A stretch of DNA of 15,337 nt. It comes from Fusobacterium sp. GTDB lineage: Bacteria; Fusobacteriota; Fusobacteriia; Fusobacteriales; Fusobacteriaceae. Made by a program: the position numbers and the translations under genes. The notes beneath the pieces were generated by a model, which did not search any database, had not been told where the DNA came from, and saw nothing but the letters and a program-made list of their open reading frames with translations. Location: the NCBI GenBank assembly GCA_020024855.1, contig JAHHTB010000029.1, positions 1-15,337 of the forward strand. Direction: 5' to 3'. Positions within the stretch are counted from its first letter, which is position 1, and each line of letters begins with the position of its first letter. Shown here piece by piece: positions 14,414-15,337 of the stretch.

Positions 14414-14725
14414 ATGTACGCAGTTATAAAAACTGGTGGTAAACAGTACAAAGTTACAGAAGGTGATGTTTTAAGAGTAGAAAAGCTTAATGCTGAAGTT
14501 AATGAAACTGTAGAATTAACTGATGTTCTTTTAGTAGCTAATGGAGAAGATGTAAAAGTTGGAACTCCAGTAGTAGAAGGAGCTAAAGTTGTTGTAGAGG
14601 TATTAAGCCAAGGTAAAGGGGCTAAAGTTGTTAACTTCAAATACAAGCCAAAAACTGGAAATCACAGAAAAAAAGGTCACAGACAACTTTTTACTGAGAT
14701 TAAAGTTACAGCAATCAATGCATAA
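14414..14725 (+). CDS. rplU: 50S ribosomal protein L21
   Basis: This 103-residue protein has the usual length and sequence of bacterial L21 (bL21): MYAVIKTGGKQYKV at the N-terminus and KKGHRQLFTEIKV near the C-terminus, the basic segment that contacts 23S rRNA. It is a primary 23S rRNA-binding protein of the large subunit. The ATG at 14414 follows a strong GGAGGTG site. It is the first gene of rplU-prp-rpmA, the standard arrangement in Firmicutes and some related groups. The short structured leader in front suggests feedback control. The prp start is only 4 bp after its stop. Confidence 0.98.
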   Translation: MYAVIKTGGKQYKVTEGDVLRVEKLNAEVNETVELTDVLLVANGEDVKVGTPVVEGAKVVVEVLSQGKGAKVVNFKYKPKTGNHRKKGHRQLFTEIKVTAINA

Positions 14726-14729
14726 TTAA

Positions 14730-15065
14730 ATGACAGAGATTGAAGTTTTAAGAAAAAATGGCAGAATTATAAGTTATAAAGCTGTCGGTCATGCAGAATA
14801 TGACGAATATGGATCTGATATAGTGTGTGCAGCACTTTCTACAGCATTACAGTTTCCTCTAGCAGGATTTCAAGATGTTTTAGATATCTATCCAAGATTT
14901 GAAATATCATCTGAAGGTCTTTTATCAGTTGATTTAGCTGATATGGATTTGAAAGGTAAAGAGAGAGAAGTGCACAGTCTCTTAGAAAGCATGTTGGTAA
15001 TTATAAGACAATTATCAAAAGATTATCCTAAAAATATAAAGCTTGTAGAGAAGGAGGAAATTTAG
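14730..15065 (+). CDS. prp: Ribosomal-processing cysteine protease Prp (YsxB family)
   Basis: This 111-residue protein is of the normal size for Prp. The catalytic pair is visible: His21 in AVGHAEYDEYGSD and Cys33 in DIVCAALSTAL. In Staphylococcus aureus this family removes the N-terminal extension of ribosomal protein L27, an essential step in ribosome assembly. Here the next gene encodes an L27 with just such an extension, so enzyme and substrate sit side by side. There is no clear Shine-Dalgarno sequence before the ATG; with the rplU stop 4 bp upstream, translation probably depends on reinitiation after L21, which would keep the protease at a low level. Function is inferred from the family and context. 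Confidence 0.94.
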   Translation: MTEIEVLRKNGRIISYKAVGHAEYDEYGSDIVCAALSTALQFPLAGFQDVLDIYPRFEISSEGLLSVDLADMDLKGKEREVHSLLESMLVIIRQLSKDYPKNIKLVEKEEI

Positions 15066-15337
15066 ATGTTATTTACATTAAATATACAATTATTTGCCCA
15101 CAAAAAAGGACAAGGTTCTGTTAAAAACGGAAGAGATTCTAATCCTAAATACCTAGGAGTTAAAAAATATGATGGGGAAGCTGTTAAAGCTGGAAATATC
15201 ATCATAAGACAAAGAGGTAACAAATTCCATGCTGGTGTAAACATGGGAGAAGGTAAAGATCATACATTATTCGCTCTAATTGACGGATATGTAAAATTTG
15301 AAAGATTAGGAAAAGACAAAAAACAAGTTTCTGTTTA
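15066..15337 (+). CDS. rpmA: 50S ribosomal protein L27, with cleavable N-terminal extension (partial at right edge)
   Basis: I translated this by hand; 90 codons plus two bases are present and the gene runs off the window. The protein starts MLFTLNIQLF and then AHKKGQGSVKNGRDS, the conserved L27 N-terminus that reaches towards the peptidyl transferase centre. The first ten residues match the extension cleaved by Prp in Firmicutes (MLKLNLQFF before Ala in S. aureus), so cleavage between Phe10 and Ala11 is expected. GNKFHAGVNMGEGKDHTLFA follows as usual. The ATG comes directly after the prp stop and behind AAGGAGG. The C-terminal few residues are missing; the last two bases (TA) may begin a Tyr codon, as in S. 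aureus L27, or a stop. Confidence 0.96.
   Translation, partial: MLFTLNIQLFAHKKGQGSVKNGRDSNPKYLGVKKYDGEAVKAGNIIIRQRGNKFHAGVNMGEGKDHTLFALIDGYVKFERLGKDKKQVSV

Noticed and set aside
14383..14646. Minus-strand open frame opposite rplU
   Set aside because: It is antisense to L21, low in complexity (Thr/Ser/Pro-rich), and has no family resemblance.

Overview
This AT-rich window of ordinary chromosomal DNA looks like it comes from a Gram-negative anaerobe of the Fusobacteriota, most likely Fusobacterium or a close relative. Three things point there together. An LPS-heptose gene (hldD) and a lipoprotein imply an outer membrane. The rplU-prp-rpmA operon with an N-terminally extended L27 is otherwise typical of Firmicutes. 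The anaerobic enzyme set (HemZ-type radical SAM protein, flavodoxin) fits the same lifestyle. The phylum call is an inference from gene content, not from a database search.

Layout. From the left edge to about 14.1 kb every gene is on the minus strand, so read that part from right to left. tcdA (tRNA t6A dehydratase) and a flavodoxin form a two-gene unit ending in a clear intrinsic terminator (12.85-12.89 kb). Next is an APC-family amino acid permease with its own promoter, a 29-bp palindrome across that promoter, and a terminator. ligA (DNA ligase) and secA (preprotein translocase ATPase) follow, each with a recognisable promoter. A small uncharacterised lipoprotein lies 25 bp behind secA. 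After a 188-bp gap holding a large nested palindrome comes a closely spaced run: PHP phosphoesterase, hldD, uppP, a PilT-like ATPase, hemZ and a secreted helix-hairpin-helix protein that runs off the left edge. At the right end, diverging from tcdA, is the plus-strand ribosomal operon rplU-prp-rpmA; rpmA is cut by the window edge.

How the genes work together. The left run mixes envelope functions (heptose for LPS, undecaprenyl carrier recycling) with two proteins whose families are linked to DNA uptake and pilus retraction (HhH/ComEA-like and PilT-like). The right operon makes ribosomal proteins L21 and L27 together with the protease Prp, which is expected to trim L27.

There is no CRISPR array, insertion sequence, prophage, tRNA or rRNA. 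The most interesting unexplained signals are non-coding. One is a compact rplU leader that can fold in two mutually exclusive ways and ends in a T-run against the Shine-Dalgarno sequence. Another is the nested palindrome at 5610-5723. The third is the palindrome in the permease promoter. The lipoprotein appears to contain an internal repeat. No obviously new multi-gene system was found.
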